This document shows positions 51,930 through 60,992 of a stretch of DNA of 64,000 bases, piece by piece. The stretch is taken from NCBI RefSeq assembly GCF_000429665.1, contig NZ_AUCH01000005.1:62001-126000 (forward strand), given 5' to 3'. The translations under genes were made by a program, and so were the position numbers. Source of the stretch: Azovibrio restrictus DSM 23866 (GTDB taxonomy: Bacteria; Pseudomonadota; Gammaproteobacteria; Burkholderiales; Rhodocyclaceae). Positions within the stretch are counted from its first letter, which is position 1. Each line of letters starts with the position of its first letter. The notes beneath the pieces are model-generated. The model was not told where the DNA came from, searched no databases, and saw only the letters and a list, made by a program, of their open reading frames with translations.

Positions 51930-52346
51930 ATGGAATACCGCATCAACGAAGGCACCCTGGTGCTGCCTGGGCAATGGAGTGACCGGAGCTACAACGCCCT
52001 ACTGCCCGCCTTGTCTGAGGTGCCAGGATTCAACATCGTCATCAGCCGCGACGAGCTGCCCTATGGCACGGAGTTCGACGATTACATGGCGGTACAGATG
52101 AAGAAATTCCGTACCACGCTCAAGGGTTTCGTCCTGGAACATGAGGAAGCCCTTGTGCTGGCCGAACGACCGGCTCGTTTCCTGGAGTTCAGCTGGAAAA
52201 ACGAGAACACACAGATATTTCAGAGTGTCCTGGTGATCAATGACCAGCCTTGCATCCTGAGTCTGACCAGCACCAGCCCCGGGCGTTATCCGGACGAAGT
52301 GCGCGCCCAGGTCAAGGAAGCCTTCCTCGGCTTCACCTTTGCCTGA
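51930..52346 (+). CDS. EagR effector chaperone (DUF1795/DcrB-like)
   Basis: 138-residue chaperone of the EagR family. It begins MEYRINEGTLVLPGQWSDRS, and shows the family text FNIVISRDELPYGTEFDDYM and ERPARFLEFSWKNEN. EagR proteins bind and shield the N-terminal membrane segments of PAAR-Rhs effectors before loading on VgrG; the next gene, 24 bases on, has exactly such segments. The order vgrG-eagR-rhs-immunity is standard for this class. Confidence 0.88.
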   Translation: MEYRINEGTLVLPGQWSDRSYNALLPALSEVPGFNIVISRDELPYGTEFDDYMAVQMKKFRTTLKGFVLEHEEALVLAERPARFLEFSWKNENTQIFQSVLVINDQPCILSLTSTSPGRYPDEVRAQVKEAFLGFTFA

Positions 52347-52370
52347 CCCGGCCTCCGATTACACCAACCG

Positions 52371-55300
52371 ATGAGTACCTCCGCCCCCGAACCCTCAAGC
52401 CAGGCCAAACTCGATGCATTGGCCCAACGGGAGGGAAATGCCGAAGTCGTCAACGGAATCGCTACCACTGGTCACGTCGCTTCATATGGTTTGCTCGCCT
52501 ATGGGATAGGCGCCGAGCTTGCCGCAGGGACCGCCGTGAAATGTGTTGCCGGCCGGCTGGTTGCGCCGGTCGCCGGGGCCATGCTTGGAGCGGCATTTGC
52601 CACCGCCATCGGCGCTGACGAATGGGTGGCAGACCGTTTGGCTGATTTCGGCATGACGAGAGTTGCCGGACGAGGCCGCCGGCCTGCTCACGTGGATCAC
52701 GAAGTCTGGCATGCCCGTGCTTTTGGAGGTGCCTTGGCGGGTATTGTCGCGGGGGTTGTAGCTGGGGCAGCCATTGCTGCCATCGCCGTCGCCTGTGTCG
52801 CCACGGGCGGTCTCGCAGCCGCGCTGATCCCTTTCTTTGCCGGGGCCGTCGGCGGATTCGTCGGTGCCGCTGTCGGAGGCGGTGTCAGCAAGACCGGGAG
52901 CAAAAGCGGAAAGATCAAGACGGGATCACCCAACGTTTACTTTGAAGGCAAGAAGGTGGCCCGCGTCACCGATCAAGTCGAGTGCGAGAAGCATCCCAAC
53001 CCCCTTCCCCAGATCGCCGAAGGCAGCAAGACCATTTCCGTCAATAGCCTGCCTTTGGCCCGGATTGGTCACAAGATTACGTGTTCTGCCGTGATTCAGG
53101 AGGGGTGCCGGACCATCTTTGCGGATCAGACAACGGGCCAGTATGGGCCGATAGATGCTGATCTGAGCATCGGTGAGCAGTTGCTGATCACCGGCTTTGA
53201 GGTATTTACTGCCCGCTCATCCAGCAAGAAGGGCGGCTTGTTCGACAAAGTCCTGCGCAAGCTCTTCGGCGAGCCGGTGGATGCCGCCACTGGCGAATAC
53301 GCGGACTACCGCTGTGATTTCACCTATCCGCACGTCCTGCCCATCACCCTCGATCGCAGCTATGCCGGCCACACGCCGGTCCGCGGGCTGTTTGGCGAAC
53401 GCTGGATCTGCAGTTGGTCCCAGCGGCTCGAGTTCGAGACCGACGCGGCAGGCGCAGCCACTGTCGTCTACTACGATCCGGAAGGCCAGCAACTGGTCTA
53501 TCCCGCGGCTGCCGAACGTTTCGACGCCATCAATGTCTGGGCTCCCTATTACCGCCTGGGGGGCAGCCGGCAACGGCCCTGGGTGTTCGACGAGCGCAGC
53601 CAGCGGACCCACGTGTTCGCCCCTGCCGCTGACGCAAACTCCACTGCCCGTCTGATTCGTACCGAAGACCGCAACGGCAACTACATCGACTACGACTACA
53701 ACGCCCTCGGTCACCTGTGGCGCGTCCGCCACAGCAACGGCTTCACCCTGCAGGTGCGTTGCAATACCGACGGCCTGCTCGAGAGCGTCAGCCACCTTCA
53801 GGAATCACCGGATGCACCGGCCGCCCCCCTGGTGGACTATCGTTACCGGGGCCGGCTGCTCACTGACGTATCCAGCCGCTTTGAAGGTGAATTCCACTTC
53901 GGCTACAGCCCCGAAGGCTGGCTCAATCACTGGCACGACAGCGGCCCCACCGAGGCCGACCTGCTGCTCGATGAGCAGGGGCGGGTGATCGCCACCCGTA
54001 CCAACAGCGAACTGTATGCCGATCGTTTCGAGTACCTGCCCGCCGCGGCCGACGGCAGCCATGAAACCATCTTCATCAACGCCCTGGGCGAACGTCACGA
54101 AAGCCGCTTCGACGCCCACAACCGCCTGATCTCCAGTACCGACCCCCTGGGGCGTTGCTGGCAGACGGAATACGACGAATCCGGCTGGCCCTTGCAGCGC
54201 AAAGATCCCCTCGGGCGGATCACCACTTACCGTCACGATGGTCATGGGCGCCTCCTGGCCATCACCGATCCCCATGGTCGCAGCCTCCGCCTGAGCTGGA
54301 ACGAACAGGGGCAGCTCCTGAGCCTGCAGGGCCCCGAAGGCCCCGAGCAGTGGCACCACGACCCTCAGGGCAACGTGGTCGCCTGGCAGGTGGAGGGCCG
54401 GGAAACCCGCTACCGCTACACCACCGAAGGGCTGCTCAGCCAGGAAACCGGCCCCGACGGCGCCGTCTCCCGCTGGCACTACGATGCCCGGGGCGCCCTC
54501 TGCCGCCACGAGGACCCCCTGGGCCAGGTCACCGAATTCCAGCTCGATGCTTACCTGCGTCTCGTGGTCCGTACCGATCCCCTCGGCCACGCCACCCGCT
54601 ACGACTACGCCCCCGGCCCCGACAACCCCCGCGAATCCGTCCGCAGCGTTCTCCTGCCCGATGGCGGCAAGCACCAGTACCGCTACGACCGTGAAGGCCT
54701 GCTCCAGGAATACCGCTCTCCGCTTGGCCACCTCACCCGCTACCGTCACGGCGCCTTCGATCTGCTGCACGAGGAAATCGATTCCCTCGGCCACGCCACC
54801 CACTACCTCTGGGATGCCGCCGCCCGCCTGCGTGGTGTGCGCAATGCCCTCGGCCAGGAATGGCATTACCAGCGCGATGCCGCTGGCCAGATCGTCGGCG
54901 AGACCGACTGGGCCGGGCGTCAGACCCATTTCGAGCGCAACCTTCTCGGCCAGATCGTCCGGCGCCAGCGTCCCGACGGCAGCACCCTGCAGTACGCCTA
55001 CGACGAGCGCGATCGTCTGGTCCGCATCGCCGGCCCCAGCCAGGTTCATCACTTCATCTGGGACGGCATCGATCGCCTAGTCGGCGCCCGCGTCGAACAG
55101 CTGGACCCCGAGGGTCCCCGCCGCGAAAGCGAGCTGGAACTCGCCTACGACGCGGCCCACCGCCTGTTGCGGGAAACCCAGGACGGTCTCGCCCTCGTTT
55201 ATGCCCGGGATGCCGCCGGCCGCCTGAGCGGCCTCACCACCCCGGCCGGCGAACGGGCCTGGCAGTATGACCTGGCCGGCCAGGTCGCCGGCTACCGCAG

Positions 55301-56975
55301 CAACCGCCACCACTTCGAGTTCACCTACGACCCCCGCGGCCTGGAAACCGCCTGCCGCTACCGGGATGCAGCCGATCCCACCGCCGGGGCAAGCTTACCC
55401 CGCTCTGCGGGCTCATCCGCCCCAGCCGGCCCCCTGGCCGGCGTGTCTTCTCCGGGCGGTCCTGTCCGCCCCACCGACCGCTTCTTCCAGGAGCAGCATC
55501 ACGACCCCAACGGGCGTCTTCTCCAGCAGCGCGGCGGCGCCGGCCTCGCTTCCGCCGGCACGGCGGACGCCTTCCCCGGCCAGCAGCTCGACTACCGCTG
55601 GGACCTGGACGGCCGCTGCACTGACCGCAGCGCAAGCTTCCAGGGGCAGCTGCGCCAGCACACCCACTACGACTACGATGCCCGGGACCAGGTCGTCCAG
55701 GCCACTCGCCGCCATCCCCAGCAGGGCGGTTACGAACGGGAGGAAAGCGAGCACTTCCGCTACGACCCGCTCCAGAATCTCGCCCACCGGGAAGTCCGCT
55801 ACGCCCCCGCCCTGGACGCCAACCTGCCCGCCCAGCCCTTCGCCTACCGGGCCGACGAACTGATAGAAGCCGGCCCCTGGCGCTACCGTTACGATGCCTG
55901 CGGCCGCCTCGTCGAACGTACCGAAAACCGCCCCGGTTTCCGGCCCCGCACCTGGCGCTACCACTGGAACGAGTTCGACCACCTGCGCCGGCTGGAAACC
56001 CCGGAAGGCGAACACTGGCACTACCGTTACGACGTCTTTGGGCGCCGTATCGCCAAGTTCTGCAGCAACCCCGGCGAAGCCACCCGGCGTCGGCACGGCA
56101 CCCGGGAAACCTATCTCTGGATGGCTGACCGCCTGATCGAGAGCCGCCGCTTCGGCCCCGACCGCGACCTCCTCGACACCACCCTCTGGCACTACCGGGC
56201 CGAGCGCTTCGACCCCCTCGCCCGGGAGGTGCTGGCAGCCGACGACAGCCGCTGTTACCCGATCGCCTGCGATCCCAACGGCACGCCCCACACCCTCTAC
56301 AACAGCCAAGGCCAGATCGTCTGGCAGGCCGGCCACACCCTCTGGGGCAGCCCCCGGGAACGGGACTACGGCAGCGAACTGCAACCCACCCGCTACCCCG
56401 AGACCGTCCCCGACTGCCCCCTGCGCTTCCCCGGCCAGTGGGCTGACCCCGAAAGCGGCTTGCACTACAACCTCCACCGCTACTACGATCCCCACTCCGG
56501 CCAGTACCTCAGCCCCGACCCCATCGGCCTCGCCGGCGGATTACGAACCCATGCTTATGTGCATGATCCGCTGCAGTGGGTGGATCCGCTTGGCTTGGCT
56601 AAATGTGCTTCTGTTGACGAAAACGGTGTTTTAACTATCAAAAATAAATTTAAACCTGGGTCGCCGGAGGACCTCGCTTTAAAGCAGCACGTTGCTGACT
56701 GGAACAAGCAAATTGAGGCTAATGGAGGTTCTATGACGAGACAACCTGTAACCCCAGAAATGAGGCGAGCGGCAGACCAAGCTGCAGCGGCAGCGAAAGC
56801 GGCAGATCCGGTAGCATATGAAGGGATGGCTCCAGGACATACGCCAGATGTGGGATGGGGCGGTGCTCCGGCAGGCCCAATTAATCCGTTAAATCCGACC
56901 GTGAATAGTTATATTGGTGGCGCCACTCAGGCGATTAAGCCTGGAACCACTTATTCAAGTGTTGTTTTGAACTAA
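52371..56975 (+). CDS. PAAR-Rhs T6SS effector with HxxD toxin tip
   Basis: 1534 residues. N-terminus: two hydrophobic groups (about 32-80 and 117-172), the EagR targets, then a PAAR domain (187-252; GSPNVYFEGKKVARVTDQVE, SLPLARIGHKITC). Residues 280-1410 form the Rhs/YD-repeat shell (many YDxxGRL and DPLG units), ending at the self-cleavage motif WVDPLGLA. The last 124 residues, encoded from 56601 in AT-rich DNA, are the toxin. It has GHTPD (H1490, D1493) and PTVNSYIGG, close to what I recall of the Ntox15 DNase domain of Agrobacterium Tde proteins with its HxxD motif. The toxin call is tentative, the architecture firm. Confidence 0.9.
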   Translation: MSTSAPEPSSQAKLDALAQREGNAEVVNGIATTGHVASYGLLAYGIGAELAAGTAVKCVAGRLVAPVAGAMLGAAFATAIGADEWVADRLADFGMTRVAGRGRRPAHVDHEVWHARAFGGALAGIVAGVVAGAAIAAIAVACVATGGLAAALIPFFAGAVGGFVGAAVGGGVSKTGSKSGKIKTGSPNVYFEGKKVARVTDQVECEKHPNPLPQIAEGSKTISVNSLPLARIGHKITCSAVIQEGCRTIFADQTTGQYGPIDADLSIGEQLLITGFEVFTARSSSKKGGLFDKVLRKLFGEPVDAATGEYADYRCDFTYPHVLPITLDRSYAGHTPVRGLFGERWICSWSQRLEFETDAAGAATVVYYDPEGQQLVYPAAAERFDAINVWAPYYRLGGSRQRPWVFDERSQRTHVFAPAADANSTARLIRTEDRNGNYIDYDYNALGHLWRVRHSNGFTLQVRCNTDGLLESVSHLQESPDAPAAPLVDYRYRGRLLTDVSSRFEGEFHFGYSPEGWLNHWHDSGPTEADLLLDEQGRVIATRTNSELYADRFEYLPAAADGSHETIFINALGERHESRFDAHNRLISSTDPLGRCWQTEYDESGWPLQRKDPLGRITTYRHDGHGRLLAITDPHGRSLRLSWNEQGQLLSLQGPEGPEQWHHDPQGNVVAWQVEGRETRYRYTTEGLLSQETGPDGAVSRWHYDARGALCRHEDPLGQVTEFQLDAYLRLVVRTDPLGHATRYDYAPGPDNPRESVRSVLLPDGGKHQYRYDREGLLQEYRSPLGHLTRYRHGAFDLLHEEIDSLGHATHYLWDAAARLRGVRNALGQEWHYQRDAAGQIVGETDWAGRQTHFERNLLGQIVRRQRPDGSTLQYAYDERDRLVRIAGPSQVHHFIWDGIDRLVGARVEQLDPEGPRRESELELAYDAAHRLLRETQDGLALVYARDAAGRLSGLTTPAGERAWQYDLAGQVAGYRSNRHHFEFTYDPRGLETACRYRDAADPTAGASLPRSAGSSAPAGPLAGVSSPGGPVRPTDRFFQEQHHDPNGRLLQQRGGAGLASAGTADAFPGQQLDYRWDLDGRCTDRSASFQGQLRQHTHYDYDARDQVVQATRRHPQQGGYEREESEHFRYDPLQNLAHREVRYAPALDANLPAQPFAYRADELIEAGPWRYRYDACGRLVERTENRPGFRPRTWRYHWNEFDHLRRLETPEGEHWHYRYDVFGRRIAKFCSNPGEATRRRHGTRETYLWMADRLIESRRFGPDRDLLDTTLWHYRAERFDPLAREVLAADDSRCYPIACDPNGTPHTLYNSQGQIVWQAGHTLWGSPRERDYGSELQPTRYPETVPDCPLRFPGQWADPESGLHYNLHRYYDPHSGQYLSPDPIGLAGGLRTHAYVHDPLQWVDPLGLAKCASVDENGVLTIKNKFKPGSPEDLALKQHVADWNKQIEANGGSMTRQPVTPEMRRAADQAAAAAKAADPVAYEGMAPGHTPDVGWGGAPAGPINPLNPTVNSYIGGATQAIKPGTTYSSVVLN
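54892..55242 (+). repeat. Segment of the rhs core duplicated at 57562-57912
   Basis: 351 bases within the rhs shell are repeated 2670 bases downstream without any gap and with about ten base differences by eye (roughly 97 percent identity). Direct orientation, same reading frame. Confidence 0.93.
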
Positions 56976-56985
56976 GGTTTCTCAA

Positions 56986-57510
56986 ATGACCCACATGAAA
57001 ATACAGGCGGTTATTGCCAAGATTATGGCTTACCCTAATCCAATGGGGTTCCCTGGGCCAGCCAAGCCAGAGGTTTTAATGGTTGGAATCCCAACTTTGG
57101 AAAAAGGGGTTTTTCGAGATTTTACGCCCATGCTTAGAAAGCGGTTTGAGATATGCGGGCGCTGGCAATATGCGACTCATGGAACATGGTTAAGCATTGG
57201 CGACATGGAAGGTTTGTTAAGTGACACCAATGACTCCTTGATAAATTCACTCAAGACCCAGATTGAGGCTTTAAAGGATGGGTGGCCAGATCATGCGTGC
57301 AGCCTATTTAGACCGGAACGATTGTCTGTTTTTTCGTGTAGCGATTTGGGGAATGATTCTATATTCTTATTGTGGCTCGATTTGGAAGACGAGCCGGAGT
57401 TATGGGTTTATGATTCAAACGGCGAATCGAGATATAAAAATCTCGACGAATATCTTTCTGCCTATTTGGCTGATGATCTAAGCGCATCTACTAAATCTTG
57501 GCGAGCTTAG
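56986..57510 (+). CDS. Immunity protein for the Rhs toxin, SUKH (SMI1/KNR4)-like
   Basis: 174 residues, starting ten bases after the rhs stop with an AGG ribosome site; an ATG three codons later is also possible. The C-terminal half (DSIFLLWLDLEDEPELWVYD, then SRYKNLDEYLSAYLADDL) resembles the SMI1/KNR4 fold, which is very common in immunity proteins of nuclease toxins. It is AT-rich like the toxin tip and unlike the rhs shell, so tip and immunity gene probably came together. Position makes it the cognate immunity protein; the fold is assigned by eye. Confidence 0.75.
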   Translation: MTHMKIQAVIAKIMAYPNPMGFPGPAKPEVLMVGIPTLEKGVFRDFTPMLRKRFEICGRWQYATHGTWLSIGDMEGLLSDTNDSLINSLKTQIEALKDGWPDHACSLFRPERLSVFSCSDLGNDSIFLLWLDLEDEPELWVYDSNGESRYKNLDEYLSAYLADDLSASTKSWRA

Positions 57511-57561
57511 CAAAAGCACCTCAAAAACTTTAACAGGATGTCCAAACCCACCCTGATGCTT

Positions 57562-57912
57562 TCGTCGGCGAGACCGACTGGGCCGGGCGTCAGACCCATT
57601 TCGAGCGCAACCTTCTCGGCCAGATCGTCCGGCGCCAGCGTCCCGATGGCAGCACCCTGCAGTACGCCTACGACGAGCGCGATCGTCTGGTCCGCATCGC
57701 CGGCCCTAGCCAGGTTCATCACTTCATCTGGGACGGCCTCGACCGCCTGGTCGGCGCCCGCGTCGAACAGCTGGACCCCGAGGGTTCCCACCGCGAAAGC
57801 GAGCTGGAACTCGCCTACGACGCGGCCCACCACCTGTTGCGGGAAACTCAGGACGGTCTCGCCCTCGTTTATGCCCGGGATGCCGCCGGCCGGCTGAGCG
57901 GCCTCACCACCC
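57562..57912 (+). pseudogene. Displaced fragment of an rhs core
   Basis: Near-identical to 54892-55242 of the rhs gene upstream, in the same frame, but with no start codon (a stop at 57531 precedes it). After the copy ends the frame runs on for about 22 unrelated codons (ending FYVPRDN) to a stop near 57970. Both ends of the copy lie in the middle of the Rhs shell, so it is a broken remnant of a former rhs tip, not an intact orphan cassette. It can still recombine with the parent gene. Confidence 0.88.
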
Positions 57913-57954
57913 AATCACCGAGGCAGAGTTTGGAAAACTTACGAGGTAGATTTT

Positions 57955-58266
57955 ATGTCCCCAGAGATAATTGATTGGGGTTCCGGCGAGGTATTGCTTT
58001 GGGATTTGTGGTTTCTCGATCAATCGCAACCTTTGTTGGAGCAAGTTGACTGTCTCAAGGAGGATCTTGCTCAAGTAGCATACGAGAATGAGGTGCTCTT
58101 GGACATTGGTTGGTATCCAGAGTTTTCCGATGCCGGTGGTTTTGTTATTAGGGTCGTAAAACAAATCAACTGGGATGAACCTCTGTTTATTGATTCAAAT
58201 AAGACGGTAGATGGCTTTCTGTCTTCATTGAAAGAGGCTATTCTGATCGCCAAGAATGCGGTCTAG
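57955..58266 (+). CDS. Orphan small acidic protein, candidate immunity gene
   Basis: 103 residues with a good GAGGTA ribosome site. Sequence features: LLEQVDCLKEDLAQVAYENE, LLDIGWYPEFSDAGGF and a C-terminal helix (FLSSLKEAILIAKNA). No signal or membrane segment. I do not know the family name, although the GWYPE pattern looks conserved. It follows the broken rhs copy as an immunity gene would follow a toxin tip, so it is probably what remains of an older cassette. Confidence 0.6.
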   Translation: MSPEIIDWGSGEVLLWDLWFLDQSQPLLEQVDCLKEDLAQVAYENEVLLDIGWYPEFSDAGGFVIRVVKQINWDEPLFIDSNKTVDGFLSSLKEAILIAKNAV

Positions 58267-58512
58267 CTCACCCACAGGGCCTTTGCATGCAGAGCTTTTT
58301 CTGGGTAAAGGTGGGTTGTTTCTGGTCGAGGGCGAGCATGTTGAGAACACGCGGCGGATAAGTGAGAGGGTTTTCGGTGCATTATCCTTCTTGACGGTGC
58401 ATGCGACGGGGTTGATGGGTCAGGTAAGGTTAAAGATAAAAAGTGAAAATTTGGAAAAATATGCCGTTGGGGTAATGGCTAAAAAAGGTATTTGTGCTTT
58501 CTGGAGGGGCCT

Positions 58513-59136
58513 ATGGTGTATCTGCTTGATAACGAAGTTCCTTGTGCTGCAGGGAAAGGGATGTGGGGCGACTATGCTCATGTTTTGTGGGCGGGTTTTG
58601 CTTCACAAGATGAGAGTGGGGTGGGGTATGTTGAAAGAACCGGTCCTTTTGTTCCTGATGCGTACTTGGCTTCGAATAGCCTGATCTGCACCGAAAGAGT
58701 GAAAGATAATATAGTTTCGAATACCCAGGGGATTTTGTTCGTGCCTCAAGAAAAAAGAAAAATTGTCAGGGTTGAATGGAGGTCATGGGATCCTGCTGGA
58801 GATATTTTTCATTATATCGATCGTGGTGATATAAATGAGCCAGAAGACCTTGTTGAGGCGGGGCTGCATGATCTTGTCGCTCGGGATTTAATGCCTAGCC
58901 TGTGGAAGCTTGATGAGGCGACGCTTCCAGAGCTGGAGATAAAGAAGATTGGAAAATACGATCCTCGTCGCCCAGTGTCTCACTTGGCAGTCGTTAAAAA
59001 TAGTGTTCCGTCGAGATGTTTTTTTGCGAAAAGTAGAAACTTTTTAGGTGTTTTTGCTGGTGAGGAGGCCAAGTGTTTTTTGGAAAAAAACTATCCAGGG
59101 TTTTTTAGGTATTCTTGCATCCCATTCTGTGACTGA
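58513..59136 (+). CDS. Orphan hypothetical protein, candidate immunity gene
   Basis: 207 residues from the ATG at 58513, preceded by GGAGGGG; a start seven codons earlier is less well placed. It begins MVYLLDNEVPCAAGKGMWGD and includes VGYVERTGPFVPDAYL and KIVRVEWRSWDPAGDIFHY. Soluble, acidic, low GC with many rare-looking AT-rich codons. Family unknown to me. In the same AT-rich block behind the broken rhs copy. Confidence 0.55.
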   Translation: MVYLLDNEVPCAAGKGMWGDYAHVLWAGFASQDESGVGYVERTGPFVPDAYLASNSLICTERVKDNIVSNTQGILFVPQEKRKIVRVEWRSWDPAGDIFHYIDRGDINEPEDLVEAGLHDLVARDLMPSLWKLDEATLPELEIKKIGKYDPRRPVSHLAVVKNSVPSRCFFAKSRNFLGVFAGEEAKCFLEKNYPGFFRYSCIPFCD

Positions 59137-59202
59137 TGGTTGGGGGGCTGTTTTTAGCCGCTTCCTGGCTTTCTTCGGGGAGGAGTCGCCTTTTGGTGGT
59201 CA

Positions 59203-59856
59203 GTGGGCGGAATCGCTGTCGTGACAAAAATCAAAGAAAGTTTCGCGCAGTTGCCAATAATGATGGTGGTAAATATGGTCGAGTCTGCGAAGAATTTTTG
59301 CTCAGTGTTTGCGGAGCATGATTACAGTATTGGTGAGCTGGTTTTTTCTCCCCAAAAGAATCCGCTGTGCATTGACGGCAAATTTCTCATTACTGGACAG
59401 CTCTTGGATTGGTATCAGCATGTTTTGATGAACGGTCAGCCTGCTGTTGGCGGAGTATTTGCATTTCAACTTATTGGCTGGGGTGAGCTTTGCTCCATAC
59501 ACCAAGGCTGGCGATGGGTGACGAGCAATGGGGTTGCAATACCAAATGCTGCTTGGAAAAAGGAGTGGGTTATTTTTGGCGAAAGAAACGGAGATGTTTT
59601 TTTTGCGGACACTTCGTCTCAAGAGTGCCCGGTGTTCTTCAGTGTTCAGCAAGTTAATAAAAAAATTGCTGGCTCGCTTGCGTCGTTTCTCGATATTGTC
59701 TCAACTTGCATGCTAATAGAGCTCAAGGAGTTTGGCTACGAAGTGCAAGACGATGAGTTTAATCTCAAGGAACAATTTGTCAGTAGGGTTTCTGCGGTTG
59801 CATCGAAGGCGGGGGGTGTTGATAGCGGTTTGTTTATTAACTGTTTTTTCGGGTAG
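59203..59856 (+). CDS. SMI1/KNR4-like protein, candidate immunity gene
   Basis: 217 residues from a GTG at 59203; a GTG six codons later (59221) or another nearby start is possible, as no clean ribosome site decides. The C-terminal half (KKEWVIFGERNGDVFFADTS, CPVFFSVQQVNKKIAGSLAS, FLDIV) fits the SUKH pattern seen in many immunity proteins. AT-rich. No toxin gene is next to it, so it would be an orphan defending against toxins of relatives or a leftover. Confidence 0.55.
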   Translation: MGGIAVVTKIKESFAQLPIMMVVNMVESAKNFCSVFAEHDYSIGELVFSPQKNPLCIDGKFLITGQLLDWYQHVLMNGQPAVGGVFAFQLIGWGELCSIHQGWRWVTSNGVAIPNAAWKKEWVIFGERNGDVFFADTSSQECPVFFSVQQVNKKIAGSLASFLDIVSTCMLIELKEFGYEVQDDEFNLKEQFVSRVSAVASKAGGVDSGLFINCFFG

Positions 59857-59972
59857 ATATTTTTTGCTCTGAATAATTTTGTTAGCCTCCTTGATCGCCA
59901 GGCTGTGAATGGCATGCGAAAACTGGCTGGCTTCGACAGGAATATTTTTGGGTAGCCTGGTAAGTAAAAGCT

Positions 59973-60992
59973 ATGGACCTCGATAAATTGCTGGCTGATT
60001 TTAATGGTTTGGTTGATGAGAGTGGGAAAAACTTGCCGTTTATAAAGGTCGGAAATTATGTGGCCGATGGTTTTTGTGATCCAGAGAAAGGAGAGGCTGG
60101 TGCCCGTCGTTTTGTTGCTGCATTTCTGTATTGGCTGATTAGTCGGAATCATTTGTCGCCAGAGAAGAATAATGCTTTTGTGTGTGAGATTGAATTGCTG
60201 AAGTCCAGGGCGCTATCCTTCACATGGCTCTTGAAAGAAAAGTTTTCTGATCAAATATTTGCTGCGGACGTTGAAGGCTACATCCAGCCGTTTTGTCATA
60301 AATACATAGCCTCTTCAGGGGGCGGTTTTGGCGAGGACTACCACGCATTGTTTGTCGAAGGAACGGAATTGAGCTCGTTCCTGGATGTGGAGGAAAGCTG
60401 GGAAAGTCTTGAGAGGATCGCACTCCAGATTGATGTGCGCTTTGATGACTTCTGTAGAAACGACAAGAATTGGGATGCTCCATGTCACTCTCCGGGGGGC
60501 GTCAGTCCCGTCGAGTTCAGTTCGCTTGATGAGTGGGTTGCATCTTTGAGAATGTTCAAAGACTTGGCGGATACGCCGGCAGGGAAATATAAGACCCGTG
60601 TAAAGCAATATTGGGCACTGGTTGATGCCGTCAATGGGAGGCCGTCCATGGAGGTGGCCCGGGAATTGGTCATGACTTATCTTAATGTAGATGATTCCTC
60701 CGTTCAGGAAAGTGTCTGGCGAACGCTGCGTTCCTTTCCCTACTTGCTCGTATTCACTGCCATACTTGAAAATATAGAAGAATTGAGCCAGCAAACCGAA
60801 TGGGCGCCGACGCTAGTGGATATATTCGATGATAATTTGCCTGCTGACACTCTAGATAAAATGGTTCGACAGCTTGAAGAGACTCCTACTGAAAGTCGTC
60901 GTTATTATCTGGAGGCGCTTGAAGAGGCTGGGCGGACTGGCAGTCTGCACGCAATTCAACTATTGGATAGGTCCTGTCGAAAAATATCCTGA
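59973..60992 (+). CDS. Orphan hypothetical protein, 339 residues
   Basis: Soluble acidic protein starting MDLDKLLADFNGLVDESGKN. The N-terminal part (EAGARRFVAAFLYWLISRNH) and the middle are not recognised; the C-terminal third is helical with HEAT-like spacing (SVQESVWRTLRSFPYLLVFT, LDKMVRQLEETPTESRRYYL, EALEEAGRT). Helical-repeat immunity proteins are common in polymorphic toxin loci, and this is the last gene of the AT-rich block, so an immunity or recombination-leftover role is plausible. Weak ribosome site (AAGTAAAAGC). Confidence 0.55.
   Translation: MDLDKLLADFNGLVDESGKNLPFIKVGNYVADGFCDPEKGEAGARRFVAAFLYWLISRNHLSPEKNNAFVCEIELLKSRALSFTWLLKEKFSDQIFAADVEGYIQPFCHKYIASSGGGFGEDYHALFVEGTELSSFLDVEESWESLERIALQIDVRFDDFCRNDKNWDAPCHSPGGVSPVEFSSLDEWVASLRMFKDLADTPAGKYKTRVKQYWALVDAVNGRPSMEVARELVMTYLNVDDSSVQESVWRTLRSFPYLLVFTAILENIEELSQQTEWAPTLVDIFDDNLPADTLDKMVRQLEETPTESRRYYLEALEEAGRTGSLHAIQLLDRSCRKIS

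Noticed and set aside
57538..57897. 119-residue ORF in the displaced rhs copy
   Set aside because: It is in the wrong frame; the true rhs frame of the copy is open but has no start.
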